From assembly GCA_019279435.1 (NCBI GenBank), contig JAAALK010000082.1, positions 81,006,989-81,070,988 of the forward strand: a DNA stretch of 64,000 bases, read 5' to 3'. The notes under the pieces were generated by a model. The model worked only from the letters and a program-made list of their open reading frames with translations. It had not been told where the DNA came from and did no database searches. This document shows, piece by piece, positions 31,885 to 42,856 of this stretch. The translations under genes and the position numbers were made by a program. Source of the stretch: Zizania palustris (lineage: Eukaryota > Streptophyta > Magnoliopsida > Poales > Poaceae). Positions within the stretch are counted from its first letter, which is position 1, and each line of letters begins with the position of its first letter.

Positions 31885-33268
31885 GATATTTTTACTCAGT
31901 TTTCTTCCTTCTTTACTCTTTTATTGAGTCTTTTTGTGTGTGTTCATATCATGCATATTCACATATCACACTTTGAGCTTGCTTCTATTATATGACTGAT
32001 CTGCTTTACTTACTCTAGCTGGTATATGCTTTTGATTACCTGTCGATGATCATGCTTTGCTTCAGTTCGCATGATTTGTCTGATATCTGTCATATGCATG
32101 GCTTTTGTGCTTTAAAAATTGAAAAATGATCACCATTGCTTCTGGTAACTAGCATGTGTAGGTTGAATGCTTTTGCTATCTTTTACATGTCTGGTAGCTA
32201 GTTGCTCACTTAGATGCAGATATGCAACTTAGACATCTATATGCTTTAGCATGGAAAATGTGCTATAAAATGATAAAAATCAGAAAAAATGAAAAATCCA
32301 TGCATTTTTATGCATAATTTGAAAAGATCCAAGTGGTTTTGCTTTGTCATATTGCATTGTTCTAGACTGCTTACCATAGCACTTTGGTATGAACTAGGAC
32401 AATGTAATGTATGCCAAGACCAATGTCTTAAGCTTCTGATGGTCCAGTTCTGGCATAGGCTTGACTTGTTGGTTCGCATAAGGTTTGACATGCAAATAAC
32501 CCCTAGCAAAAATGAAAAAGGAAAAGAAAAAGGCTAAAATTTAAAAGGATAACAAGTTTGCTGAAGCACATTGTTCTGGACAATGCTTATCTTGGTAGAT
32601 ATCAGTTAGCTTTTGCATCTCATGCTTTACCTTGCTTGTCGACTAGAAAATGTGGTGATGTTTTTGTTTGCATAAATTGAAAATGCGTGCCAATGACTTT
32701 CTTTAGATATCATCTGCTGCACTGATCATGCCATGTTTCTTAGATAGTATGTATTTTGCTATACCTGCTAGACGTTGTAATTGCAGTCAATCATATCTGA
32801 GAAGCATGCTTTCTACATTCCACCTGCACCCCAGTTGCATTCATTGCATATTTTGAAGGGGAGATGCTTTTCAGGGGGAGTTCGAGTCTGTGTCTCTTTA
32901 GAGTGCTTTTAGTCTCGCTTGATGAGTCCAATTGTCAACAAGGGGGAGAGATTTTGGGTTACTCGATCTATTAGAAGAGTTTTGGGGCAGTTTTGGCCTT
33001 CTCTAGTATTTGTTTCTAGGGGAGTTCAAGTCTCTTTTGAATTTAATCTTTGGATTTCCTTGTTGATAATTCTGAGATTGCACTCGTTTTTTAGTCTTTA
33101 TTTTTGGTTAATCATAATGACCGCTTTCTTGCTTTTGTTCAGCTTTTGGTCATTAGGGTTAAACTTTTTTTTCTTCTTTCTATCTTCTTGTGTTTTGTTT
33201 TCGTGTTTCCACATGTGCTTGCAGGTACTGTAGAGCTGATGATGAGAAGTGTTGACAATGCACTCATC
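31885..33268. other. 3' non-coding region of element C
   Basis: AT-rich, without credible open frames, between the end of RNase H and the PPT. TATGCATGGC/ATGCTTTTG-type phrases recur. A long 3' non-coding stretch is known in SIRE-type elements; no envelope-like frame can be made out here. Confidence 0.6.
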
Positions 33269-33278
33269 AAGGGGGAGA
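33269..33278 (+). other. Polypurine tract of element C
   Basis: AAGGGGGAGA, one base before the LTR start TGAGGAGCC. The phrase GGGGGAGA also occurs at about 32872 and 32942, upstream, as often seen in this lineage. Confidence 0.85.
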
Positions 33279-33279
33279 T

Positions 33280-34907
33280 TGAGGAGCCATGTTGAAAAGC
33301 ATTGGCCTCATGGCTCCAGATGTGATGAGTGATTGTCAACGGAAGTCAAAGAGGGCATGAAGAGAAAAGAAGACCTACTGTGTCTAGGCCACATGTGACT
33401 CAGGTACACGGGCAGTGAGCGACTGTCGGGCAAAGGGGCCGCGAAGTCGGGCTGGCCCAATCCGAGTACATGGGCTAGGAGCAGCAGAGGATCCACTAGT
33501 CTGTTGAGCGAGATTGACTCAGGTACACGAGTGGCGATCGATTGCCGGGCTGAGGGAGCTGCGGAATCGGGCCGGCCCAATCCGGGTACCCGGTGCGAAG
33601 ACGGTGGACACTTTATCAGTTTCGGCGCAAAACTGACCGCTGATCTCGGATCTAGCTGTTCTGAGGCGAAGCCGTAGCTGCTACGAAAGTTCCACATCAG
33701 GACAAGTCATCTGTATTGAGGATTTTACTATTTTGCCTTTAGGCCCACAATCTGTCAGTCGAGTCTGTAAAAAACCCTAAGGGCATTTCGGTCTTTTCCA
33801 TTTTTTATTTCAGGATCTATAAAAACCCTAGGGGTATTTTTGCATTTTCCCATTTATTGGGCTGCCTATAAAAGGGCCCCAATACCCTAGGGTTAGGGTT
33901 ACACATTTTCAGAAAACACATTACTAATTCCAAATTTTGGGTCACTTTTTCCACCGTGTTCTTCTTTGAGTTTTCCGCCGTCGCCATCGTGTTTTTTCTC
34001 TCCGCCGAGTTCGCCGAGCGATTCTTTTCTCTGACTTTTCTCATCCGTGTGCCCGCTCGGTTTCTCCACTGAAGCAAACGGAAGCTAGCGCTGCTAGCAC
34101 AGGTTAGCGTATCTAGCTCGGCTGGCGTAGCTGCATGGTCATAGCAGCGGCCTAGGCATCATGCGCTAGCACCTAGCTTATGCGGCATCACAGCAGTTCA
34201 GCCGGCTCCAGGACGGCAACTGAACCAAGGTGCAGCACGTGGAATCCATCAGCAGGCATGCGGCTGCGCATGAGCAGGCGCGTTAACCCAGTGGAAGTCA
34301 TGGCATGACCGACCGCAGCATCCATGAGGACAACCAAGCGCACGGAAATCGAGGTATGAAGACACTGTAGCATGTTTTTCTTTCTCGTTTTTATTGTCTA
34401 GCATCTGCAGTATTTTGACCAGAATATTAGAGCTCTTTAATTCATCTATTTCAGTATTGTTTGTCATTTAATCTGAGATAAATACACTGCTCGTTTAGTG
34501 ATTTATTCCTTGTCCGGATTAGATTTATTAAAACTTGTGCTACTCATTAGGCTTTAAATCTTACTGTTTATTTTTGAGTAGATTCTTGTTGGTCTTGTAT
34601 GGGATGAAATGTCAATGAGCCATGGATAGTTTTTATGCGCTAGATATTTTTGCTATGATTTGATGAAAGTTTTGTGGGGATGTCAGTGATGTTATGATTT
34701 ATTTTAGTCTGCCTTTAAGCACTGTGTTGGTGTCTTTTCGTTTAGGACACCGGTCATTTTTAGGCTAGATTATTTTCTCTGTTCTAGTTTTGTTTGTTTC
34801 CGCTAACAATTTTCGAGGTGCGTTGGGTGTTGGGAGAAGGCCATTAATTCGCAAGAATTTTTTAGGTGCACATTCACCCCCCTCTGGTCGCTACTTTCGA
34901 TCCTACA
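33280..34907 (+). repeat. 3' LTR of element C
   Basis: TGAGGAGCC...TCCTACA. TATA box TATAAAA at 33867-33873. Contains a 70-base stretch (about 34815-34885) missing from the 5' LTR but present in the older LTR remnant at about 35398-35470, so the loss was in the 5' LTR. Confidence 0.9.
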
Positions 34908-34912
34908 ACGGG
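34908..34912. repeat. Target site duplication of element C (right), ACGGG
   Basis: Repeats 17183-17187. Confidence 0.85.
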
Positions 34913-35492
34913 CTGAGTGTCGTGTGGCGCGAGAGGCACGTGGAGGTGGAGTCAGGCATGCAGTGCGGATGGCGGATGTGCACAAAACATGTTCGGCTGA
35001 ATGCACAAGAGATAGATTCAAACAGTAATCTCATGCCTTGATTTCCTTTCTTGTTTTTCATACACTGCTTGCTTGCTGCTCGGAATATTCTACAGTAGAT
35101 GAATTAAACTCATAGTACGTTTATATCCTGCATTTATTTTGTCGAGATTAAATGCGCTAAAAATTGTGGTGTTTCTCACATATGGTCTGCATGTGTACCG
35201 TGGATGTTTTGGACGTGTTTGATGGAATATCTATGTCTTTGGTGAATAATTTGTAGTATTGTCATTTGATCTATGAATTGACCTGATCTTCCTTTAAGTA
35301 GTGTGTTGTTGTTTCTTTTTCAACTTGGACACCGGTCGTTTTTAGGCTAGATTGTTTTTAGTACCTGTGATCTGTTTTGCTTCTGCTAATTGTCTGTCGA
35401 GGTGCATTGGGTGTTGGGAGAAAGCCATTGATTAGAAAGAATTTTTTAGGCGCACATTCACCCCATCTCTGGTCTCTACTTTCGGTCATACA
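34913..35492 (+). repeat. Copia-type LTR remnant, right piece
   Basis: The stretch from about 35285 (TTGGACACCGGTCGTTTTTAG) to 35492 (TCATACA) matches the last part of the element C LTR; 34913-35285 matches it loosely. Continues the remnant at 16423-17187. No PBS follows, so it is a solo LTR or a 3' LTR. Confidence 0.68.
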
Positions 35493-35671
35493 ACGTCGAA
35501 GGCCTCCTGGCCTTCCTTTTTCAAGCCTCGGGAGCCCTAGGAGCTCCGGGGGCACGTTGAAGGCCTCCTGGCCTTCCTTTTTCAAGACATGAGAGTCCTA
35601 GGGGCTGCGAGGCAAGTTTCCTATGACCACGCAAAGCCATCGGTGTCCGGACCCCGTCAAGCTTCCAAAGG
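35493..35671. repeat. Short spacer with a tandem duplication
   Basis: Two units of about 60 bp beginning GAAGGCCTCCTGGCCTTCCT (35496 and 35557) lie side by side and differ at several places. The stretch is flanked by the Copia LTR remnant and the target duplication of element E. It may belong to element H, into which E is inserted, but I could not match it. Confidence 0.55.
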
Positions 35672-35676
35672 TACAT
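35672..35676. repeat. Target site duplication of element E (left), TACAT
   Basis: TACAT before TGTTGG; repeated at 59067-59071. Confidence 0.93.
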
Positions 35677-36171
35677 TGTTGGCGTAAAAGATTACGCTAA
35701 CAGGTTTCTGTTGAAAAGAAACTAACAAACGAAATGTTTGTGAAGCAAACTGTTCTAAGCCTCCGGAAGGATAATAACTTAGAATAGTTCGAATGAGTGT
35801 ATTGAATAACTTGTATTCGGTCCCTATTACAGGGTGAAATGGGGGGTATTTATAGGCCCAAACATTAAGGAAAAGACCTATTTACCCCTCTATTACAACC
35901 GACATAGTGGAAACTATTCGGCTCCCTTAATAGGGCTAAAATGGTAAAAGACTAATCTAATGAGAAAGAAGATAAGTCTTCCATCTAAGCTGGCAGAAAA
36001 GATCTTGAAAAGCCTTAGTTCGAAGATGTACTCCGAACCAATGCCTATCTTCGTACTTCGAACTTGGGTCCGGGTATCTTCGAAGATGATCGTCTGGGAA
36101 CCTTCGAATCCGCTGTCTGCCTTTATGTTGCTTCGGCAATAACCCCGAAGATGAGATATTTTCCCCCAACA
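35677..36171 (-). repeat. 3' LTR of element E
   Basis: Same family as the LTRs of element B. Shares with 58572-59066 private features such as GTTCGAATGAGTGTATTG. Confidence 0.94.
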
Positions 36172-36182
36172 GTAGCCCCACG
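36172..36182 (-). other. Polypurine tract of element E
   Basis: Minus strand CGTGGGGCTAC, one base different from that of elements B, D and F. Confidence 0.7.
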
Positions 36183-36622
36183 AATACGCTTCTCCGTTTA
36201 ACCTGTAACGTTAGGAGAGCAGTATACGGAAGGAAAAAATAACCAAACATAGGGGTTATTGGTTTTTAGTTAATCTCCGAAATGAATGAAGATATAAACT
36301 CCGAATCAGTTTTAAGATAATTGCTTTTCGAACTATCTTAGAACCGACTCAAGAAGTTCGAAAGTCTTTTAGACTTAGAGAAAATAGCCGTTAAGTTTCT
36401 GTTTCTAACGGAAACTGTAGTAAGCGTTAATCTCGGGGAAAAGTAACGGCAGGAATGCGAAGCGACATGGATTAACGGTAAAAAGTGAAGTATAGGCTAT
36501 AAATAGAAGGCCTAGAAGTTACCCGGTTACCTTTTCACCGCATTCTCGCAATCAAAAACTTTTTAACCCTTTGAGTTCTTGAGCCCTAGCCTCCATTTCC
36601 TCAAAGCAATCCGGCAACTGCA
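36183..36622 (+). promoter_or_regulatory. Promoter and leader of the element E antisense gene
   Basis: TATA box TATAAATA at 36498-36505, 125 bases before the ATG at 36623. Otherwise no open frame. Confidence 0.6.
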
Positions 36623-37260
36623 ATGGTGAAGACTAAGGGATCTGCGCCTCCGTCGGCCTTGGCTCGGCAGCAGACGGCTGCAGCAGCGGCAGCGGCAGCG
36701 TTGGCGGCGGCACCTCCAATGCTGGTGGTAACATCCATGGCGGCAGGAGGGAGAAATCCCCAAATCGCCGATGACCAAGGTCTGTGCCCGCCATCGACAA
36801 AATATTTGGATCAATCTTTCCAGTTGGGGCCTTCTACCTGCAAGAGAGAGTCATTGGCAATCACAGCGGGAGGAAAAATCAGTAATGGAGTTATGATTCG
36901 GAAGCCAGGCAAAGAACTAATTCCATCGCCAAGGCCCGGAGAAGTAGTTGTATTCGAAGCCTTCTGCGAAGCTGGCTTGGGCCTCCCTGCAGTAGACTTC
37001 CTGGCGGAGGTACTTGATCTGTTCCATGTAACCCTCTCCCAACTATCTCCGAATGCAGTAGCTAGATTAGCTATCTTCGAATGGGCCTTGAGAGCTGAAG
37101 GGTGCGAAGGAAGGGCAGAGATATTCGCTGCATTGCATAGAGCAACTTGCCAACCAAAAACCTTCGTAGGCCCCGGAGGTGAAAAAGTAGTGGTATCCTT
37201 CGGGAGTATCAACTTTAGGCTCCGAGATGAATACACCCTTCAATTTCCCGCCAAGGCCAT
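36623..37260 (+). pseudogene. Antisense gene of element E, 5' part, cut by element F
   Basis: The frame starts MVKTKGSAPPSALARQQ and covers about 212 residues: the Ala-rich start and the whole Transposase_28-like region (FCEAGLGLPAVDFLAEVL, LSQLSPNAVARLAIFEWAL), ending QFPAKAI at the terminus of the F LTR. It is more diverged than the copies in B and F are from each other, for example FCEAG for FFEAG. No lesion is visible in this part. The remaining exons resume at 50916 after a missing interval. Confidence 0.85.
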
Positions 37261-37755
37261 TGTTGGCGTAAAAGATTACGCTAACAGGTTTCTGTAGAAA
37301 AGAAACTAACAAACGAATTGTTTGCGAAGCAAACTGTTCTAGGCCTCCGAAAGGATAATAGCTTAGAATAGTTCGAAAGTGTGTATTGATTCACTTGTAA
37401 TTGGTCCCTATTACAGGGTGAAATGGGGGGTATTTATAGGCCTAAACATTAAGGAAAAGACCTATTTACCCCTCTATTACAACCGACATTAAGGAAACTA
37501 TTCGGTTTCCTTAATAGGGCTAAAATGGTAAAAGACTAATCTAATAAGATAGAAGATAAGTCTTCCATCTTAGCTGGCAGAAAAGATCCTGAAGGGCTTT
37601 GGTTCGAAGACATACTTCGAACCAATGCCTGTCTTCGGACTTCGAACGAGGTTCTGGGCATCTTCGAAGATGGTCTTCGGACAATCTTCGAACTGGTTGA
37701 CTGTCTCTATGCTGCTTCGGCAATAACCCCGAAGATGAGATATTTTCCCCCAACA
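37261..37755 (-). repeat. 3' LTR of element F
   Basis: TGTTGGCG...CCCCCAACA, 495 bp, joined directly to the E antisense gene on the left. Confidence 0.94.
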
Positions 37756-37766
37756 GTAGCCCCTCG
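37756..37766 (-). other. Polypurine tract of element F
   Basis: Minus strand CGAGGGGCTAC before the LTR start. Confidence 0.75.
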
Positions 37767-38234
37767 AATACGCTTCTCCGTTCGACCTGTAACGTTAGGA
37801 GAGCAATATACGGAAAGAAAAGATAACCAATCATAGGGGTTATTGATTTTCGTTTTATCTCCGAAATGCATGGAGATAAGAACTCCGAATCAGTCATAAG
37901 GTAATTACCTTTCGAACTATCTTAGAACTGACTCAGGAAGTTCAAAAGTCTTTTTAGACTTAGAAAAAATAGCCGTTAGTTTCTGTTCCTAACGGCAGCT
38001 ATAGGAGGCGTTATTTTCGGAGGAAAATAACAGGCGGGAATGCGAAAGGGCAGAGCCCAAACAGTAACAAACGGAAAGATTAGGCTATAAATAAAGATTC
38101 TCAAAACTTACCCGATTACCTTTTCACTGCTTCTTCTCAGTCAAAAGCTTTTTTAGCCCTTTGAGTTCTTGAGCCCTAGCTTTTGAGTTCTTGAGCCCTA
38201 GTCTCCACTCTCTCAGATCGGTCCAGCAATTGCG
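37767..38234 (+). promoter_or_regulatory. Promoter and leader of the element F antisense gene
   Basis: TATA box TATAAATA at 38086-38093, 149 bases before the ATG at 38235, the same distance as in element B. A GAGTTCTTGAGCCCTAG phrase is repeated at about 38162-38200. Confidence 0.6.
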
Positions 38235-41200
38235 ATGGCGAAGACCAAAGGCTCTACACCTCCTTCAACCTTGGCTCGTCAACAAGCGGCTGCGGCGGCG
38301 GCAGCGGCAACAGTGGCGGCGACGCCTTCGATGCAGGCGACAACTTCCATGGCGGCAAGGGGAAAAAATCCCCAAATCTCCGATGTCCAAGGTCTGTGCC
38401 CACCCTCAACCAAGTACTTGGATCAATCTTTTGAGTTGGGGCCGTCTACCTGCAAGAAAGAATCTTTGGCAATCACAGCGGGGGGAAATATTAGTGATGG
38501 GGTTATGATTCGGAAGCCGGGCAAAGAATCAATTCCATCACCGAGACCCGGAGAAGTTGTAGTGTTCGAAGCTTTTTTCGAAGCGGGCTTGGGCCTCCCG
38601 GCTGTGGATTTCTTAGCCGAAGTACTTGACTTGTTTCACGTAACCCTCCCCCAGCTGTCTCCGAATGCTGTAGCTAGATTAGCTATCTTCGAGTGGGCAC
38701 TGAGAGCCGAAGGTTGTGAGGGGAGGGCTGAAATCTTCGCTGCGCTGCATAGAGCGACTTGTCAGCCAAATACCTTCGTAGGCTCCGGAGGTGAGAAGGT
38801 GGTAGTTTCCTTCGGAAGCATCAATTTTAGGCTTCGTGATGAATATGCCCTGCAATTCCCTGCTAAGGCCATCAATGCCAGATGGTACACTGATTGGGTT
38901 CTGAGGTGGTTTTATGCTGAAGTTGGAGTGAGTAGCCCTCTGGCCGGTCCCCTCAAGGAAATCCAGTTCCGGAAGGAAGCCTTAGTGCAACCCGACGAAG
39001 GCCAACTCGAGGCTCGCCTCAACTTGCTTCAAAAAATCAGCAGAAGGTTGAGCATGCGGGACTTAGCCGAAGAGTTCCTTGGACTTCAAATTCCTCCGTT
39101 GATGGCCAACTGGCCTATCGCCTTCGAGGATGACTCGGAAGGCGGTCTTCGCAAGATAAGCTATACTTCGAGCCCTGCAGGTAACTTCGAAACCAACATG
39201 CATAGTACATATTTACTTCGAAGAAAGATTAACTTGAATTATTTTTTAGCTTCTTCAGCCCCTATTACTTCAGAGCAAATTGTAAGGGCTTCGGAGAAGA
39301 TTTTGGGTGCTCCAACTCCGTCAGAAAAAGAGTGGCGAATCAAATTAGTCGGAAGTTGGGAGCGTTTTAACAGAGTATGGGGAATGCTGGAGTTGACTCC
39401 ACCCCCTCTGATGGATTGGGTGCCGGAGCTTCAGGTTCAGCAAAGACTCCGGTGAAGAAGGTGGCTCGAAAACCTAAGAATCTCGCACCTTTGGATCCTG
39501 CTCCTTCAAGCTCAAGAACCTCACTTTCTGGTTCTAAAGAGGACGAAGGTATTTTATTAGTAAAATTAATTGATGAAGATGCAACTCAACGAAGTATTCA
39601 CATTGAAGATACTGCAGGTATTCCGGAGCCTCAAGCCAACGTCGAAGAAGTAAGAGCTACGGATACCCAGGAAGAACAATTCGAAGCCCCTATGGGTGTA
39701 GATGAGGCCGAAGTGCCTGCGAACGTACCGGAGTCTGGAGATAATGCTGATCAACCAATGACTTCGGTAGTTCAAGAAGATACAACTCAGGCTGGAGTTC
39801 CTGTGGATGAAAGTGGAATCGAAGTCACTATGGCTTCGATTCTCGAAGAAGTAACAAGGACCCTTCAGGACGATGCTCCTGCAGTCCAAGATTTAGCGGC
39901 TGATTCGGATGAGGACTACACTTTTGATCCTCCGATCAGTCCGGTGCTCGATATTCCAGAGAATGTCGAAGGTAAATTTTGCTTAATTCTTATCAATTTT
40001 TGCAAAATTATACAATGTGTAATATTTTTGTTTTTTCAGAGCCTCCTGTTGTCGAAGTATCCCTCGAAGATACAATTCAAAGACCTTCGACAACTTCGGA
40101 GCCACAACCGGGAATTACCCTACCGGGGCCTGGAAGGGGAAAAAGACACATAGAGCCTCTCCCAGCTCAAGGATCGACTTCATCTGAGTCAACAGATGAA
40201 AGCGAATCAACTGAGGGGGGGCCATCTTCAGAAGTTCCAAGGGCCTCGGAAGAACCCTCCGGACCCTCGCTAAGCAGAGCTGATCAGAAGGCTTTAGCAC
40301 TGCTTCCTCTCATAACTCCATTTTTGGAGGAGAAAACCGGACTTGGAACTTTGGTTAAACCTTTGGGTGAAGCCAGTCGCAAAGTCGGGGAAACAGAGCT
40401 AGTAGCCCTTTTAAGCAGAGCGAAGAGTTCGGAGCTTAATATTGCTGTGGAAAGAGCAGCTTATCAGGTATAAAGCATCTTCGAACCAAATAATGAATTA
40501 TATATGAATAATTTCTTATTCTAGATTTTCTTTTTCCTTAGCAAGCAGTCTTAGCCCGCGCTGCAGCTTTATCGAGCGAAAACGAAATTGCTCAACTTCG
40601 GGAAGAGAACGAAACTCTTCAAAGAAATTTTAACTTCTCCGAAGGTCGAGTAGCTCAGATGGACAATGTAATATTAGCAGAGCGAAGGGCTAGGCAAAGC
40701 TTGGAGGCTGCAAAGAAAGAGCTCGAAGCAGAAAGAATTGTGCTTCGAGCGGAGATTGAAAGACTGCGGACGGAGGATGCTGCGAAAGGCTCCGCACTTG
40801 TAAGGCTACAAGAAGAGGCTGGCCAACTCCGGACTCAAAAGAATGCTTTGACTACGGAGAACGCTAGAATCTCCGGAGTTTTAGCTGAAACGACTTCGGC
40901 CAAGGATGTACTTACTGAAGAAAAGCTTAAGTCCGAGAAGGTGGCTTCGGAGGTCATCGAGCAAATGTTAGGTGTCTTGGAGTACTTCGGTACTACTGGA
41001 TCACTACCTTCGGATGACAATGTAACTCTGCTGCGCCGGCTAAAGAGGATCCAAGGAGCAGCGAAGCAAATGAAGACGGCAGGCATACGTTATGGAGAAC
41101 TCTCCGGACAAGTGTCTGCCCTCGGAATACTTCGCTACTACGAGGATTTGGGCCGAACAATCACTCTGAGCGCAGAGGGCTCCATCATCTTCGACGACGC

Positions 41201-41933
41201 AAGACTTCTGACCCCTTCCGAAGGCGTAGCTACTGCTTGGCGAGCCTTTCAAACTTCGTGGAGAGCCGAAGGTCGATCTGCGATCAAGGCTTGGATTGAT
41301 GAAGGCCAACGCCAGAAGCAAGTTCGGAGCCAAGCTTCGAGCAGTCAGCCTCCTCCGAACCCGCAGGTTTAGGAATTACTTAGGATTTTTTGATTATGTA
41401 AACTCATGCTTGTAAACATTTATCAATGAAAGTCTTGTTTGTCATATTTTTAGGCTTTGCCTCTTATGGAAGATATCGAAGTGTTAGAGCTTAACAGCGA
41501 ACTTCGCTCACTGTGGAACACCTTCGAACTTCTAAAGAGTTATAAACGTCCTCGATTCCTTATTCCTCGATATGACTCCGGCGTTATTGCGCCCGAAGTA
41601 ATCAAAGACGTATTGTCTTACATTAAAGAGGAAGATAAAGAGATTGGCGCAAACACTTCGTCTTCTGAAGACACTAATTGGTCCGAAGACGAAAGTGAAG
41701 CCCAAAATAAGAGATCTGAAGATCTTAGAAGCTGGGAGAGAAGCCCCGAGCGGCTTCGAACTTGGGCCGAGCTTCAACAAGAACAGAAGGATTTTAGAGC
41801 TTCGAAGGGGAGGAAGAGAGTTAAACGCAAAGTTCTTAGAACTTCCGATGTTGGAACTAGTCGTTCCACCCCTAGCTCTCGGGACCGAAGAGGTCTCCGA
41901 TTCCTTCTTGGTATAGATACCAATTTTTCATAA
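38235..41933 (+). pseudogene. Antisense gene of element F, five exons, one lesion (best preserved copy)
   Basis: Exons 38235-39180, 39250-39971, 40040-40467, 40542-41366 and 41454-41933; GT-AG introns of 69, 68, 74 and 87 bp at the positions and phases seen in element B. The one clear defect is a 37-base deletion near 39424, between two GCC triplets that remain in element B; it shifts the frame in exon 2. Elsewhere it is open, including the sites where B has stops (AAG for TAG in exon 2, GAG for TAG in exon 4). Domains as in B: Transposase_28-like region, acidic middle, coiled coil from the start of exon 4 (NEIAQLREENETLQRNFNF), basic tail and final RFLLGIDTNFS. Without the deletion the family protein is 1145 residues. 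Cell location and role cannot be read from the sequence. Confidence 0.87.
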
Positions 41934-42856
41934 TGTAATCTGTAAACACATTTGTTTCAATAATGAATGCCGATTTAAAATTGTCTCCATATTACTAGCC
42001 CCTCTTTGGGTATAAGCAACTTCGAACTGCATTCAAAGATGGTTATGCGCAAAGAAAAAACTTTGGAGTACAATTTTTTTGGGGGTTCGGAGCCCCTCTG
42101 TCATTTAAAGATCTTTTGAAATCTTATAAATGTCTTCGACCTTTGTAGTCAGAAGAATGGTAGCTTGGTACCTTTGTTTATTTCATGAAAGAAATCAATT
42201 GAGATAACTTCCAGGACACTTTAGTGTCTTAAAAATTTGTCACTTTGGACACATATGAACAGACATTCGAAGCTCATGGCTTAAATGCTGTTTTGCTTTA
42301 GCCACCTTCGGCTGTTTTTTGCAGAAATCTACCAGCCGGAGCTTGGATTTCGCAGAAAATGTAGCCACCTTCGGCTATTTTTGCAGAAGTCTACCAGCCG
42401 GAGCTTGGACTTCGCAGAATTTGGCCAACTTGGGCTCTTTTTTGCAGAAGTCTACCAGCCGGAGCTTGGACTTCGCAGAATTTGGCCACCTTCGGCTCTT
42501 TTTACGGATGTCTGCAAGCTGCAGCTTGGACTCCGCAGATTTTGGCCACCTTCGGCTCTTTTTACGGAAGTCTACCAGCCGAAGCTTGGACTCCGTAGAA
42601 TGTGGTATTGGCTCTTTTACGGATGCCTACAAGGTATCAGCTTGGGCTCCGGATGGATTTCAGCCACCACATCGGAGGCTTCGACTTTATAGGTACGAAG
42701 TCCGGAAATACAGCCCAGCTTGATGACACTTCCCTCTCGATCGACTTCCGTCCCAACGCGTCCGCTCGGGAAACTAGGAGTGTCAAGGGGAAGGCAAACC
42801 ACAGGGTGTATGTTTTATTAATTTAGAGGTGATTACAAGCGGATTACAAGGAGCCC
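41934..42856. repeat. Spacer with 60-bp tandem repeats in element F
   Basis: Counterpart of 7506-8430 in element B; the repeats run from about 42300 to 42665 with the same unit and almost the same sequence. Confidence 0.8.

Larger units (their letters stand above)
17188..34907 (+). mobile_element. Element C: SIRE-like Ty1/Copia retrotransposon, decayed, interrupted by element D
   Basis: LTRs at 17188-18691 and 33280-34907 (TGAGGAGCC...CCTACA) with a PBS complementary to initiator tRNA-Met after the left one and the PPT AAGGGGGAGA before the right one. Without element D the length is about 10.5 kb. Gene order gag, protease, integrase, RT, RNase H is that of Copia. The long LTRs, long gag with a second knuckle, and the PPT suggest the SIRE/Maximus lineage. 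Many in-frame stops, frameshifts and LTR indels show an old copy. Confidence 0.9.

Noticed and set aside
31885..33268. Envelope-like gene in the 3' region of element C
   Set aside because: Some SIRE relatives have one, but here there is only AT-rich sequence with short frames and no membrane-protein pattern that could be supported.
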